Assembly: GCF_016862575.1 (NCBI RefSeq)
Contig: NZ_BONF01000005.1
Coordinates: 1 to 64,000 of the forward strand
Length of the DNA: 64,000 nucleotides
Direction: 5' to 3'
Source: Catellatospora bangladeshensis
Lineage (GTDB): Bacteria; Actinomycetota; Actinomycetes; Mycobacteriales; Micromonosporaceae
A program made the position numbers and the translations under genes. The stretch's first letter is position 1, and every line of letters starts with the position of its first letter. This document shows positions 51,239 to 60,820 of the stretch, piece after piece. The notes under the pieces are model-generated. The model was given only the letters and a program-made list of their open reading frames with translations, had not been told where the DNA came from and did no database searches.

Positions 51239-52417
51239 TCACTTCCCAGCCGCTGCGAGCTCGGCGGCGCGCTTGGCGGCGCCGTCCATGGTGTCGACCC
51301 GCTCCACGAGCGGGTTGTTGGCGCCGTCGAGGATGGCGCGACCGGCCTCGGCGTTGTTGCCGTCGAGGCGTACGACCAGCGGCTTGGTGACCTGCTCGCC
51401 GCGGCCCTCCAGCATGGCCAGCGCCTGCACGATGCCGTTGGCGACCGCGTCGCAGGCGGTGATGCCGCCGAACACGTTCACGAAGACACTCTTCACGGCC
51501 GGGTCGGACAGCACGATCTCCAGACCGTTGGCCATCACCTCGGCCGAGGCGCCGCCGCCGATGTCGAGGAAGTTCGCGGGCTTGACGCCGCCGAACTGCT
51601 CGCCCGCGTACGCCACCACGTCGAGGGTGGACATGACCAGGCCCGCGCCGTTGCCGATGATGCCGACCTCGCCGTCGAGCTTGACGTAGTTGAGGTCCTT
51701 GGCCTTGGCGGCCTGCTCCAGCGGGTCGACCGCGGCCTTGTCCTCCAGCGCCTCGTGGTCGGCGTGGCGGAAGCCGGCGTTCTCGTCCAGCGTGACCTTG
51801 GCGTCGAGGCAGAGCACCCTGCCCTCGGCGGTCTTGGCCAGCGGGTTGACCTCGACCAGGGTGGCGTCCTCGGCGATGAAGGTCTTCCACAGGTCCACGG
51901 CGATGGCGACGACCTGGTCGGCGACCTCGGCCGGGAAGTGGCCGGCGGTGACGATCTCGCGGGCCAGCGCCTCGTCGACGCCGCGGTTGGCGTCGATCGC
52001 GATCTTCGCGACCTTCTCCGGCTGCTCCTCGGCGACGGTCTCGATCTCCATGCCGCCCGCGACGCTGGCGATGCACAGGAAGGTGCGGTTCGCCCGGTCG
52101 AGCAGGTAGGAGAAGTAGTACTCCTCCGCGATGTTCGCGGTCTCGGCGAGCATCACCTTGTGGACCGTGTGGCCCTTGATGTCCATGCCGAGGATGTCGT
52201 TCGCGCGGGCGTACGCCTCGTCGGCGTCGGCCGCGAGCTTCACGCCGCCGGCCTTGCCGCGGCCGCCGACCTTCACCTGAGCCTTGACGACGACCCGGCC
52301 GCCCAGCCGCTCGGCGATGGCGCGGGCCTCCTCCGGGGTCTCGGCGACGCCACCGGCGAGCACGGGCAGGCCGTGCTTTTCGAAGACATCGCGCCCCTGG
52401 TACTCGTACAGGTCCAC
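51239..52417 (-). CDS. sucC: Succinate--CoA ligase, beta subunit
   Basis: A 392-residue ATP-grasp subunit. [27 protein letters not shown] and the C-terminal [17 protein letters not shown] motif are diagnostic. ATG at 52417. First gene of the sucCD operon. Confidence 0.96.
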   Translation of the reverse strand: MDLYEYQGRDVFEKHGLPVLAGGVAETPEEARAIAERLGGRVVVKAQVKVGGRGKAGGVKLAADADEAYARANDILGMDIKGHTVHKVMLAETANIAEEYYFSYLLDRANRTFLCIASVAGGMEIETVAEEQPEKVAKIAIDANRGVDEALAREIVTAGHFPAEVADQVVAIAVDLWKTFIAEDATLVEVNPLAKTAEGRVLCLDAKVTLDENAGFRHADHEALEDKAAVDPLEQAAKAKDLNYVKLDGEVGIIGNGAGLVMSTLDVVAYAGEQFGGVKPANFLDIGGGASAEVMANGLEIVLSDPAVKSVFVNVFGGITACDAVANGIVQALAMLEGRGEQVTKPLVVRLDGNNAEAGRAILDGANNPLVERVDTMDGAAKRAAELAAAGK

Positions 52418-52553
52418 CGATACCTCTTTGTTGTCTTAGCCCACGGCGTCGCAGGCCGGACACCCGCTGCAACGCGTAGGGACCACTGCCCATCCTCCGC
52501 TGGCTGGGCCTTCCGCGCAGCCTAACGGTCGGTCAGCGTGAGGTATCGGCATG

Positions 52554-52587
52554 ACCGCCCGGTGTGCCCAACTGCACACCGGGCGGT
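52554..52587 (-). terminator. Perfect terminator hairpin of the minus-strand membrane gene
   Basis: ACCGCCCGGTGTGC (52554-52567) pairs exactly with 52574-52587; it is 14 bases past the stop of the gene at 52602 (minus) and upstream of sucC. Confidence 0.75.
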
Positions 52588-52601
52588 GCGCGTCGATGCG
52601 C

Positions 52602-53273
52602 TCACGAGCCGACGGGCACCCGGCCCGCCGCCTGGTAGCGCAGCCCGGCGAGCAGCTCGTCCGGGGTCTGGCCGGCGGTGGCGATCGGCACGTGCACGTT
52701 GGTGCCGAGCTTCTTCATGCGCCGCTTCTGGGCGACCGCGACGCCCGCGCGGGCGCTCGCGTCGCCCTGCTTGGCCAGGTTGAACTGCGGCTCGATGCGC
52801 GCGTCACGCGGCTTCACGCACAGCTGCGGGCCGTGCCAATTACGTACGTAGATCGACTCGATGTGCTCCCAGGGCAGGTGCAGCACACGCTTGGGGTCGA
52901 GGTTGGGGCGCACGTAGACGCCGTGCGCGTCGGCGGCCAGCGGCACCTGGCGCAGCTGGCGGGCGGCCGTGATCGGCAGCGACACCCCCAGGCCGGCGAC
53001 CAGCAGCAGCGCACCGCCGCCGAGCAGGCCGGAGTTCATGTTGCCGTAGCGGTTGCTGTGCACGGTCTCGCCCGAGTGCAGCAGCATGTAGACGCCGGCC
53101 GGCAGCATGAACAGCGCGAGCAGCACGAGCACCACCAGCTCGCCGCGGCGGTGACTGATGATGTGGCGCCAGGCGCCGGAGGGCTGGACCGCGAACGGCA
53201 GGTCCGCGGGCACGGTCTGGCGCAGGGTGGGCGTCGCCGAGGGCGGCGCGGGGGTGGGTTCGGGCATGGTCAT
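52602..53273 (-). CDS. Membrane protein with PH-like C-terminal region, unknown function
   Basis: A 223-residue protein: Pro-rich N-terminus, two predicted helices (about 45-65 and 85-105), then a soluble basic part (VYVRPNLDPKRVLHLPWEHIESIYVR) resembling bacterial PH-like domains. I assign no function. ATG at 53273. Confidence 0.65.
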   Translation of the reverse strand: MTMPEPTPAPPSATPTLRQTVPADLPFAVQPSGAWRHIISHRRGELVVLVLLALFMLPAGVYMLLHSGETVHSNRYGNMNSGLLGGGALLLVAGLGVSLPITAARQLRQVPLAADAHGVYVRPNLDPKRVLHLPWEHIESIYVRNWHGPQLCVKPRDARIEPQFNLAKQGDASARAGVAVAQKRRMKKLGTNVHVPIATAGQTPDELLAGLRYQAAGRVPVGS

Positions 53274-53562
53274 GGCGCGAGAACCTAGCAGCCCGTCACT
53301 CTTTCCGGTGACCCCTGGAAACCCCGTAACCCCGGCGGCAGGGCGTCGTTGAGTCTGATGTCAGAGCGCTGCGGAAAACAAAACCGAAGCGGGATGACAC
53401 AAACGGCCGATGCCCTGTCGGTCGAGGGGTGGCGGCGGGGCGTCGTGCATAGAGGAGCCGGGCGTGTGAGGGGTGCGTCCGGCTCCTCCCTTCTTCTTCC
53501 ATAGTTACGACGATCGCGCCCGTGCCTGGTGGCACGGGCGCGGCGCTGTCCTGTGGGTCTGC

Positions 53563-53970
53563 TCAGGCGGGCTGGTTGGTGGCGACGTTGGCGCGCACCC
53601 AGTCCACGATCGCGTGGGTGGTCGCGCCCGGCGTGAAGACCTTGGCCACGCCCAGCCGCTCCAGCTCGGGGATGTCGGCGTCGGGGATGATGCCGCCGCC
53701 GAAGACCACCATGTCGCCCGCGCCGCGCTCACGCAGCAGCTCGACGACGCGGGGGAACAGCGTCATGTGCGCGCCGGACAGCACGGACAGGCCGACCGCG
53801 TCGGCGTCCTCCTGGATCGCGGTCTCCACGATCTGCTCCGCCGTCTGGTGCAGGCCGGTGTAGATGACCTCCATGCCGGCGTCGCGCAGGGCGCGGGCCA
53901 CCACCTTCGCGCCGCGGTCGTGACCGTCGAGCCCGGGCTTGGCGACGACCACGCGAATACGACTGCCCAT
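53563..53970 (-). CDS. Stand-alone cobalamin (B12)-binding domain protein
   Basis: A 135-residue protein equal to the C-terminal B12-binding domain of methylmalonyl-CoA mutase. The DxHxxG motif is DGHDRG (Asp15, His17, Gly20), with the SVLSG and FGGGI motifs that also hold the cofactor. As a separate polypeptide it could serve as B12 subunit of an acyl-CoA mutase encoded elsewhere. ATG at 53970. Confidence 0.88.
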   Translation of the reverse strand: MGSRIRVVVAKPGLDGHDRGAKVVARALRDAGMEVIYTGLHQTAEQIVETAIQEDADAVGLSVLSGAHMTLFPRVVELLRERGAGDMVVFGGGIIPDADIPELERLGVAKVFTPGATTHAIVDWVRANVATNQPA

Positions 53971-54298
53971 CAGTGCTCACCTCTCCGCCGTACTGACCTT
54001 AACGAACGGTAACCCACTCGAGGGCGGTCACCGCCAGCGGTCCGTCCGTCTCTCAACGCGACGCCTGTATATACGGCCTGCCCCGCATGCCGTCACCGTG
54101 GGTATTCATAACTTATATGTATGAATAGTGTCGTTATCGGGCAAGACGGGCCGGACAGTCGCACCGACAGCTAACAGGGGGCGGACAGGAGCTTGTGCCT
54201 ACCCCTACGGGTTCGTTAAGTTGTGCCGCAGTGCCATCCAAAAGTGGGTGACAGAGCGTCGGGCCCCCCACCGGCGCCACCGATGACGGAGGCTGTTC
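53971..54298. promoter_or_regulatory. 328-bp upstream region of the first M23 gene with an AT-rich inverted repeat
   Basis: No gene. TATTCATA (54103-54110) and TATGAATA (54120-54127) form an inverted repeat in a strikingly AT-rich patch ~170 bases before the peptidase start, a plausible operator. A c-di-AMP (ydaO-type) riboswitch was looked for here and not recognised. Confidence 0.4.
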
Positions 54299-55018
54299 GT
54301 GCCCGAGCAATACAGGCCGGAGCTGGTACGGGAGAGTGACCGCTACCGCGGTCGGCGCCGGGTGTCCACCCCCTCGCGCAGCAGGTACGCCGCAGTCGTC
54401 ACCACCGCCCTGGTCGGAGCCGGGATCGTCGCCCTCGGGGCAGGCGCCGGCATCCAGGACGCGAAGACCGATGCGCTGATCGGCGACGCCGCGGCGCTCT
54501 CCGCCGCCGGGCTCGACGGGCGTGACGACGCCGCCGACCGCGCCAGCCGCGGCGACGACCGCACGCTGAGCACCTCCATCTCCTCCGCGCCGAACGCCTG
54601 GGTGCTCCCGGCGCACGACTTCCGCCTCACCTCCCGCTACGGCCAGCGCTGGGGCAAGTTGCACAAGGGCGTCGACGTCGCGCTCAACGAGGGCGTCCCG
54701 TTCGCCACGCTGCACGCGGGCACCGTCGTGCAGTCCGGCTGGAACGGCGGCTACGGCCAGTCGGTGATCATCGACCACGGCGACGGCGTCAAGACGGTCT
54801 ACGGCCACGCGAGCGCGCTGCTGGTCAAGGTCGGTCAGAAGGTCCAGGCCGGCGACATCATCGCCCTCACCGGCAGCACCGGCCACTCCTTCGGCCCGCA
54901 CCTGCACCTGGAGGTGCACGTGAACAACGTGGCGGTGGACCCGCTGCCGTGGCTCAAGAAGCGCGGCCTCGACCTCGAATTGGAGATCGAGGCGGCCTAC
55001 GACGGCTCGATCAGCTGA
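54299..55018 (+). CDS. M23-family peptidase, exported
   Basis: A 239-residue LytM-type metallopeptidase that cuts peptidoglycan peptides. A membrane segment (about 31-50) precedes the domain; HKGVD (His122, Asp126) and HLH (His201, His203) give the zinc ligands. GTG start at 54299 with GGAGG. Likely in cell-wall remodelling, together with the similar gene at 55294. Confidence 0.9.
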   Translation: MPEQYRPELVRESDRYRGRRRVSTPSRSRYAAVVTTALVGAGIVALGAGAGIQDAKTDALIGDAAALSAAGLDGRDDAADRASRGDDRTLSTSISSAPNAWVLPAHDFRLTSRYGQRWGKLHKGVDVALNEGVPFATLHAGTVVQSGWNGGYGQSVIIDHGDGVKTVYGHASALLVKVGQKVQAGDIIALTGSTGHSFGPHLHLEVHVNNVAVDPLPWLKKRGLDLELEIEAAYDGSIS

Positions 55019-55293
55019 ATCACGGCTCGCGGCCGCCCGGTTTCACGATGATCCGGGCGGCTTTGTCGTATTCGGGGGACGCCCCGGGTGGCCCCGGTCA
55101 CCGGCTTCGGGTGGCGCAGGTCACTCGACCCTGATGGGACTCGGGGTCGGCTCGGGTACGAAACCCGGGCAAAGATCCTGAGTCGTACATGCCGGATTGT
55201 CCGGATCCTCAGCGGCACCGGGTGGTCGGACCGGATTTGACCAGGCAACCTGGTTCGAGCCCGTGTCAACGAAGACCCGGAGGTTCCCACCTC
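55019..55293 (+). promoter_or_regulatory. Leader of the second M23 gene with a ribosome-site hairpin
   Basis: A 275-bp untranslated stretch. At its end GAGGT (55280-55284) and ACCTC (55289-55293) form a stem that would cover the ribosome site GGAGG (55279-55283) directly before the ATG. This could make initiation conditional. Confidence 0.4.
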
Positions 55294-56097
55294 ATGCAAG
55301 GCAGCAAGACCGAACTCCTCAAGACCGCCCGCGCCAAGTTCGACCTGGTGAACGACAAGATCCGCAGCGGCCTGCGCGGCCGCTCCCGTCAGGTCGTAGC
55401 CGTCGCGGTTCTGGCCGGTGTCACGTCTGTAGGCTTCGTCGCCGCCAACATCGACAACGGACCCCAGTCGGTGACACCCGTGGCCCAGACCACCACGGTC
55501 AAGCGGGAGGCAGCCGCCGACCGCGCAGACCGCGCCGCGCGACCCGCCGCGAAGGCCAACGTCGCCGCCCCCAAGGCCGCGCCGAAGGCAGCGCCCAAGA
55601 CCGCCCCGAAGGCGGCCCAGCCCGCCCAGGCCAAGGCCAAGGCCGGCACCAGCGTGCCCAAGGCCGCCCCGAAGGCCGCCGCCCCGGTCAAGGCCGCTCC
55701 CCTGTGGGGCAGCCCGATGCCGGGCGCGCAGGTCACCTCCTGCTTCGGCCAGCGCTGGGGCGTGCTGCACGCCGGCGTCGACCTGGCCGAGCCGGCCGGC
55801 ACCCCGATCCGCGCGGTCGGCCCCGGCACCGTGTTCAGCACCGGCTGGGCCTACAGCGGCTACGGCATCTCCGTCGTCGTCGACCACGGTGACGGCTACT
55901 TCACGCACTACGCCCACATGAGCCGCGACGCGGTCCAGATCGGCCAGAAGGTCAAGGCCGGCGACCTGCTGGGCTACGAGGGCTCCACCGGTGACTCCAC
56001 CGGCCCGCACCTGCACTTCGAGGTGCACAAGGGCATGTGGAACCAGATCGAGCCGAGCGCGTGGCTGAAGTCCCGCGGCGTGCCGATCAACTGCTGA
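55294..56097 (+). CDS. M23-family peptidase with Lys/Ala/Pro-rich linker
   Basis: A 267-residue exported peptidase. Membrane segment at about 33-51, then a ~65-residue KAAPKAAPK-type spacer (about 83-137) probably spanning the wall, then the catalytic domain with His159, Asp163 (HAGVD) and His239, His241 (HLH). Paralogue of the previous gene. Start ATG at 55294; longer upstream readings lack any family features. Confidence 0.9.
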   Translation: MQGSKTELLKTARAKFDLVNDKIRSGLRGRSRQVVAVAVLAGVTSVGFVAANIDNGPQSVTPVAQTTTVKREAAADRADRAARPAAKANVAAPKAAPKAAPKTAPKAAQPAQAKAKAGTSVPKAAPKAAAPVKAAPLWGSPMPGAQVTSCFGQRWGVLHAGVDLAEPAGTPIRAVGPGTVFSTGWAYSGYGISVVVDHGDGYFTHYAHMSRDAVQIGQKVKAGDLLGYEGSTGDSTGPHLHFEVHKGMWNQIEPSAWLKSRGVPINC

Positions 56098-56129
56098 GCC
56101 TTCCGCACACCCATCCCGCACCCCCGTGC

Positions 56130-56170
56130 ACGAAGCTCCCGTCACGCCCACAGCGTGACGGGAGCTTCGT
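56130..56170. terminator. 18-bp perfect convergent terminator, M23 / pcrA
   Basis: ACGAAGCTCCCGTCACGC (56130-56147) pairs exactly with 56153-56170. Shares its sequence with the terminator at 43893. Confidence 0.85.
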
Positions 56171-56191
56171 TCGTGTACGGGAGCGGAAAGG

Positions 56192-58576
56192 TCAGATCCG
56201 CTCCAGCGGCGCGTGCCGCAGCACCAGCCACAGCACCTGGTCGCCGAAGTCGACCTGCGCCTGCGCACGGGCGCCCGTGCCCTGCACCGCCAGCACCCGG
56301 CCCAGCCCGTAGCGCTGGTGGTTGACCCGGTCGCCGGCCGACACCGAGGGCGGCGCCGCGGCCAGGTCGCTCGCGGTGGCCAGCTTGCTCGGGTCCACCC
56401 CGATCCGGCTCGCCAGCGCCGCCGCGCGGGCGGTGTTGCCCACGAAGCCGGACGCGGGACGCTCCTGCGCGCGCTCCCGGCCGCCGATGCCGCCGCGGCC
56501 CCAGGACGTGTACGAACTCTCGGTGCGCTGCCAGTCGAGCAGCTCCGGCGGCAGCTCCTCCAGGAAGCGCGAGGCCGGGTTGTACTGCGGCTGCCCCCAC
56601 GCCGAGCGGGTCACCGCGCGCGACAGGTAGAGCCGGCGCCGGGCGCGGGTGATGCCGACGTACGCCAGCCGCCGCTCCTCCTCCAGCTCCTTGACGTCGC
56701 CCAGCGAGCGCAGGTGCGGGAAGACGCCGTCCTCCAGCCCGGTCAGGAACACCACCGGGAACTCCAGCCCCTTGGCGGTGTGCAGGGTCATCAGCGTGAC
56801 CACGCCCTGGTGCTCCGGATCGTCGGAGGGCACCTGGTCGGCGTCGGCGACCAGCGCCACCTGCTCCAGGAAGCCGTCCAGGGTGGGCGTCTCGTCGGCC
56901 GCCGCGGTGCGCTCGGCGTACTCCCGGGCCACGCTGACGAGCTCCTGGAGGTTCTCCACCCGGCCCTCGTCCTGCGGGTCCAGGCTCGCCTCCAGCTCCG
57001 AGAGCAGCCCGGAGCGGGTCAGGATCAGCTCCAGCACCTGCTCCGGCGGGGCGGTGCGGGCCAGCTCGCGCGCCTCGTCCAGCATCACCAGGAACTCGCC
57101 GATCGAGTTGACCGCCCGGGTCGAGATGCCCGGCGCGTCGGCCGCCCGGCGCAGCGCGGCGCCGAAAGAGACCCGCTCCCGCGCGGCCAGCGCCTCGACC
57201 ACCGCCTCGGCCCGGTCGCCCAGGCCGCGCTTGGGCGTGTTGATGATCCGCCGCATGCTGACGGTGTCGTCCTCGTTGGCGATCGCGCGCAGGTAGGCCA
57301 GCGCGTCGCGGACCTCCTTGCGCTCGTAGAAGCGCACCCCGCCGACGACCTTGTAGGGCAGGCCGAGCCGGATGAAGATGTCCTCGAACACCCGGGACTG
57401 GGCGTTGGTGCGGTAGAACACCGCGACGTCGCCCGGCCGGGCGGACCCGGCGTCGGTGAGCCGGTCGATCTCGCGGGCCACCCAGTCGGCCTCGGCGTGC
57501 TCGTTGTCGGCCACATAACCGACGATCTGCTCGCCCGCGCCCTGGTCGCTCCACAGCCGCTTGGGCTTGCGGTCGCTGTTGCGGTCGATGACCGCGTTGG
57601 CCGCGCTCAGGATGGTCTGCGTGGAGCGGTAGTTCTGCTCCAGCAGGATGGTGCGCGCCTGCGGGTAGTCCCGCTCGAACTCCAGGATGTTGCGGATGGT
57701 CGCGCCGCGGAAGGCGTAGATCGACTGGTCCGCGTCGCCGACCACGCACAGCTCGCCGGTGTCCCCCACCAGCTCCTTGACCAGGACGTACTGCGCGTGG
57801 TTGGTGTCCTGATACTCGTCGACCAGCACGTGCCGGAAGCGGCGCCGGTATTTCTCGGTGACCTCGGGCTTGGCCTGGAGCAGGTGCACCGTGCGCATGA
57901 TGATGTCGTCGAAGTCGAGCGCCTGCGCCTGCTGCAGCCGCTGCTGGTAGAGCTTGTACGCCTCGGCCAGCACCCGCTCGGCGGGCCCGTGCGGCGAGAA
58001 CGCCTCCGGGTCGATCAGCTCGTTCTTCAGATTCGACACCTGCGCGGCCAGGCTGCGCGGCGGGTAGCGCTTCGGGTCCAGGTCCAGCTCGCGGGAGACC
58101 AGCTGCATCAGCCGGCGCGAGTCGTCGGCGTCGTAGATGGTGAACGACGACTTCAGCCCGGCATGCTCGTGCTCGGCCCGCAGGATGCGCAGGCAGGCCG
58201 AGTGGAAGGTGGAGACCCACATCAGCCGGGCCCGGCCGCCCACCTGCGCGGCGACCCGCTCGCGCAGCTCGCCCGCCGCCTTGTTGGTGAACGTGATGGC
58301 CAGGATCTCGCCCGGGTGCACGTCGCGGGCGGCCAGCAGGTACGCGATGCGCTGGGTCAGCACGCGGGTCTTGCCGGAGCCGGCGCCCGCGACGATCAGC
58401 AGCGGGGTGCCCTCGTGGGTGACCGCCGCGCGCTGCGGCTCGTTCAGGCCCTCCAGCAGCGCAGCGATCCGCGCCGACGGGTCTGCACTGGCACCGCGGG
58501 CGTTTCCGCTGGTCACAACGGCGCCGGCCGGGTCGCCGGACGGCTTCTGTTCGGGGAGGTCGAAGAGAGCTTGCAT
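56192..58576 (-). CDS. pcrA: UvrD/PcrA-family DNA helicase
   Basis: A 794-residue superfamily 1A 3'-5' helicase. Walker A GAGSGKT (64-70), DEYQDTN (Walker B), QNYRST, VTLMTLHTAKGLEFP and the Tudor-like C-terminus (VSAGDRVNHQRYGLGRV) are present. Probably used in nucleotide-excision repair and replication restart. ATG at 58576. Confidence 0.95.
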   Translation of the reverse strand: MQALFDLPEQKPSGDPAGAVVTSGNARGASADPSARIAALLEGLNEPQRAAVTHEGTPLLIVAGAGSGKTRVLTQRIAYLLAARDVHPGEILAITFTNKAAGELRERVAAQVGGRARLMWVSTFHSACLRILRAEHEHAGLKSSFTIYDADDSRRLMQLVSRELDLDPKRYPPRSLAAQVSNLKNELIDPEAFSPHGPAERVLAEAYKLYQQRLQQAQALDFDDIIMRTVHLLQAKPEVTEKYRRRFRHVLVDEYQDTNHAQYVLVKELVGDTGELCVVGDADQSIYAFRGATIRNILEFERDYPQARTILLEQNYRSTQTILSAANAVIDRNSDRKPKRLWSDQGAGEQIVGYVADNEHAEADWVAREIDRLTDAGSARPGDVAVFYRTNAQSRVFEDIFIRLGLPYKVVGGVRFYERKEVRDALAYLRAIANEDDTVSMRRIINTPKRGLGDRAEAVVEALAARERVSFGAALRRAADAPGISTRAVNSIGEFLVMLDEARELARTAPPEQVLELILTRSGLLSELEASLDPQDEGRVENLQELVSVAREYAERTAAADETPTLDGFLEQVALVADADQVPSDDPEHQGVVTLMTLHTAKGLEFPVVFLTGLEDGVFPHLRSLGDVKELEEERRLAYVGITRARRRLYLSRAVTRSAWGQPQYNPASRFLEELPPELLDWQRTESSYTSWGRGGIGGRERAQERPASGFVGNTARAAALASRIGVDPSKLATASDLAAAPPSVSAGDRVNHQRYGLGRVLAVQGTGARAQAQVDFGDQVLWLVLRHAPLERI

Positions 58577-58795
58577 CGTCTGGAGAGTCTATGCGCCGCC
58601 CCCGACACCGGCCTCTCCCGCCCGGCCCGCCCCAGCCGGTCGCGGCGGGTCGGCCCGCGCCCGCAACCCGCCCGTGACATTTTGGTCGCGGGAGTATCAC
58701 CGGGCGGCCGTAGCGCCGTGGAAAAGGATGCGCAAGGATGCCTTCATACCCTCACATCGCGCGCCGTTGCGTGATGCAGACTATGGAGGCCCCCC

Positions 58796-60643
58796 ATGAA
58801 TCACCCCCGTTCTCGGGGCTGGGCAGGCAAAACACGGCACCTGGCGATACCGGCGCTGGCGCTGGCCGTGGCGGCGACGATCCCGCTGAGCAGCGGCTCG
58901 GGCGCCTCTTCCGCACCGGCCGCGGCGTGGACCCCGCTGTCCCCCGTCTCGGTCAACCTCGCCGCGGCCCCCGAGGGCCAGACGGCGCTGGGCAACCTGC
59001 TGGCGTTCAACGACTTCCACGGCGCGATCGACCCGCCGACCGGCAGCGGCGCGGCCGTGCTGGGCACCCCCGCGGGCGGCGTGGAATACCTGGCGCACTG
59101 GGTGAAGAAGCTGCGCGCCGAGGGCGAGGCGGCCGGCCAGAAGGTCATCACCGTCGGCGCCGGCGACATGATCGGCGCCACCCCGCTGGTCAGCGCCGCG
59201 TTCCACGACGAGCCGTCCATCGAGCTGCTGAGCGAGCTGGGCCTGGACGTCACCTCGGTGGGCAACCACGAGTTCGACGAGGGCGTGACCGAGCTCAAGC
59301 GGATGCAGCACGGCGGCTGCCACCCGGTCGACGGCTGCTTCGCGGGCGACGGCTTCGACGGCGCGGAGTTCCAGTACCTCGCCGCGAACGTCACCGACAA
59401 GCGCACCAAGCTGCCGATCCTGCCCCCGGTCGAGGTCAAGCTCATCGGCGGCGTCCCGGTCGGCTTCATCGGCATGACGCTGGAGGGCACCCCGTCCATC
59501 GTCAACCCGGCCGGCATCACCAGCGTCGACTTCCGCGACGAGGTCGAGACCGCGAACCTGTGGAGCGGGCTGCTGCGCCTGCTCGGCGTGAAGGCCCAGG
59601 TGCTGCTGCTGCACGAGGGCGGCCAGCAGGGACCGACCGGCAACGTCTCCACCTGTGACGGCTTCACCGGCGTGATCTCGCCGATCGTGGCCGGGCTGCG
59701 CGACGAGATCGGCGTGGTGGTCTCCGGGCACACCCACCGCTTCTACACCTGCTCGCTGCCCAACAAGTCGGGCAACCCGGTGGTCGTCACCAGCGCGGGC
59801 ACCAACGGCCAGCTGGTCACCGACATCACCGTGGCGCTGGACAAGCGCACCCGCACGTTCACCTCGATCGAGGCGCAGAACGTGATCGTGGAGAACGGCG
59901 TGCGCAACGCCGACGGCACCTGGCAGACCACCGCGCCGAACGTGTTCGTGCGCAACCCCGCGCTGGTCGACCCGGCCGCCAAGGTGATCGCGGACAAGTA
60001 CCGCACCGCCGTCGCGCCGCTGGCCAACCGCGTGGTCGGCAGCATCGCCGCGGACATCGTCCGGGACGCGAAGCCGAGCGGCGAGAGCCCGCTGGGCGAC
60101 GTGATCGCCGACGCGCAGCTGGCGTACACGGCCTCGGCCGGGGCGCAGCTCGCGCTGATGAACCCGGGCGGCATCCGGGCTCCGCTGACCTACGCCAACT
60201 CCCCCGGCGGCGAGCCGGCCGGCCAGGTCACCTACGGCGAGGCGTTCACCGTGCAGCCGTTCAACAACCTGGTGACCACCTACTCGCTGACCGGCGCGCA
60301 GCTCAAGGAGACGCTGGAGCAGCAGTGGGCCGGGTACGCGGGCCAGACGACCACCAAGTTCCTCCAGGTGTCGGCGGGCTTCACGTACTCGTACAACACC
60401 ACGCTGCCGCTCGGCAGCCGGGTCTCCGACCTGAAGCTCAACGGGACGGCGATCGACCCGGCGGCGACCTACCTCGTCACGACGAACGACTTCCTGGCCA
60501 ACGGCGGCGACGGGTTCACCACGCTGACCGGTGGCACGGGCCGGGTGTACGCGCCCGGTTTCGACGTCGACGCGCTGGTGGCGTACCTCGCGGCGGGCCC
60601 GGTGCAGCCGGGTCCGGCGGACCGGATCACGAAGCTGGGCTGA
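58796..60643 (+). CDS. Secreted bifunctional metallophosphatase/5'-nucleotidase
   Basis: A 615-residue exported enzyme. Signal peptide at about 1-44; N-terminal calcineurin-like metallophosphatase with FNDFHG (Asp73, His75), GDMIG, GNHEFDEG (Asn157, His158) and GHTH; C-terminal 5'-nucleotidase domain (MNPGGIRAPL, NDFLANGGDGF). It hydrolyses extracellular nucleotides, releasing phosphate and nucleosides. No LPxTG anchor is visible. Confidence 0.93.
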   Translation: MNHPRSRGWAGKTRHLAIPALALAVAATIPLSSGSGASSAPAAAWTPLSPVSVNLAAAPEGQTALGNLLAFNDFHGAIDPPTGSGAAVLGTPAGGVEYLAHWVKKLRAEGEAAGQKVITVGAGDMIGATPLVSAAFHDEPSIELLSELGLDVTSVGNHEFDEGVTELKRMQHGGCHPVDGCFAGDGFDGAEFQYLAANVTDKRTKLPILPPVEVKLIGGVPVGFIGMTLEGTPSIVNPAGITSVDFRDEVETANLWSGLLRLLGVKAQVLLLHEGGQQGPTGNVSTCDGFTGVISPIVAGLRDEIGVVVSGHTHRFYTCSLPNKSGNPVVVTSAGTNGQLVTDITVALDKRTRTFTSIEAQNVIVENGVRNADGTWQTTAPNVFVRNPALVDPAAKVIADKYRTAVAPLANRVVGSIAADIVRDAKPSGESPLGDVIADAQLAYTASAGAQLALMNPGGIRAPLTYANSPGGEPAGQVTYGEAFTVQPFNNLVTTYSLTGAQLKETLEQQWAGYAGQTTTKFLQVSAGFTYSYNTTLPLGSRVSDLKLNGTAIDPAATYLVTTNDFLANGGDGFTTLTGGTGRVYAPGFDVDALVAYLAAGPVQPGPADRITKLG

Positions 60644-60667
60644 GGTCTCACATGATGGTCGAGGTGC

Positions 60668-60695
60668 TTGCGTCGCGAGGCAGCCGTGGCATACT
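60668..60695 (+). promoter_or_regulatory. Probable promoter of the chorismate mutase leader
   Basis: TTGCGT (60668-60673) and CATACT (60690-60695) are 16 bases apart. Transcription would begin about 60701-60703, i.e. at the GTG of the leader peptide, implying a leaderless leader ORF. Confidence 0.5.
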
Positions 60696-60702
60696 TGGCG
60701 AC

Positions 60703-60768
60703 GTGATCAAGCAGGCGTTCTACTTTACCTACGGCTCCGGGAACCCGGCAGTCGCAGGTCGCCGCTGA
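60703..60768 (+). CDS. Aromatic leader peptide of the chorismate mutase attenuator
   Basis: A 21-codon ORF starting GTG, encoding VIKQAFYFTYGSG and ending AGRR, then TGA. Four of five successive codons specify Phe or Tyr (60718-60732), the end products made via chorismate mutase. A strong terminator follows 16 bases later, in front of the chorismate mutase gene. This is the arrangement of a pheL-type ribosome-mediated attenuator. A longer in-frame reading from ATG 60652 is possible but would include the promoter. Confidence 0.7.
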   Translation: MIKQAFYFTYGSGNPAVAGRR

Positions 60769-60784
60769 GCACGCAGACCTGACG

Positions 60785-60820
60785 AAAAGCCCCGGGCTCC
60801 CAGAGCCCGGGGCTTTTCAG
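60785..60820 (+). terminator. Attenuator terminator before chorismate mutase
   Basis: AAAAGCCCCGGGCTC (60785-60799) pairs perfectly with 60803-60817 around a 3-base loop and ends in a T run. Upstream CTCCGGG (about 60735-60741) could pair with the CCCGGG(G) of this hairpin to form an antiterminator. Confidence 0.8.

Noticed and set aside
53296-53535. 79-codon minus-strand ORF between the membrane protein and B12-domain genes
   Set aside because: No ribosome site, no family features; the 289-bp gap otherwise shows nothing convincing.
54001-55293. c-di-AMP (ydaO-type) riboswitch before the M23 peptidase genes
   Set aside because: Such riboswitches are common before wall-hydrolase genes in actinobacteria, but I could not find the conserved ydaO core segments in either leader.
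60652-60768. Longer leader peptide starting at ATG 60652
   Set aside because: It is in frame with the FYFTY peptide but its first 17 codons coincide with the likely promoter, and there is no ribosome site.
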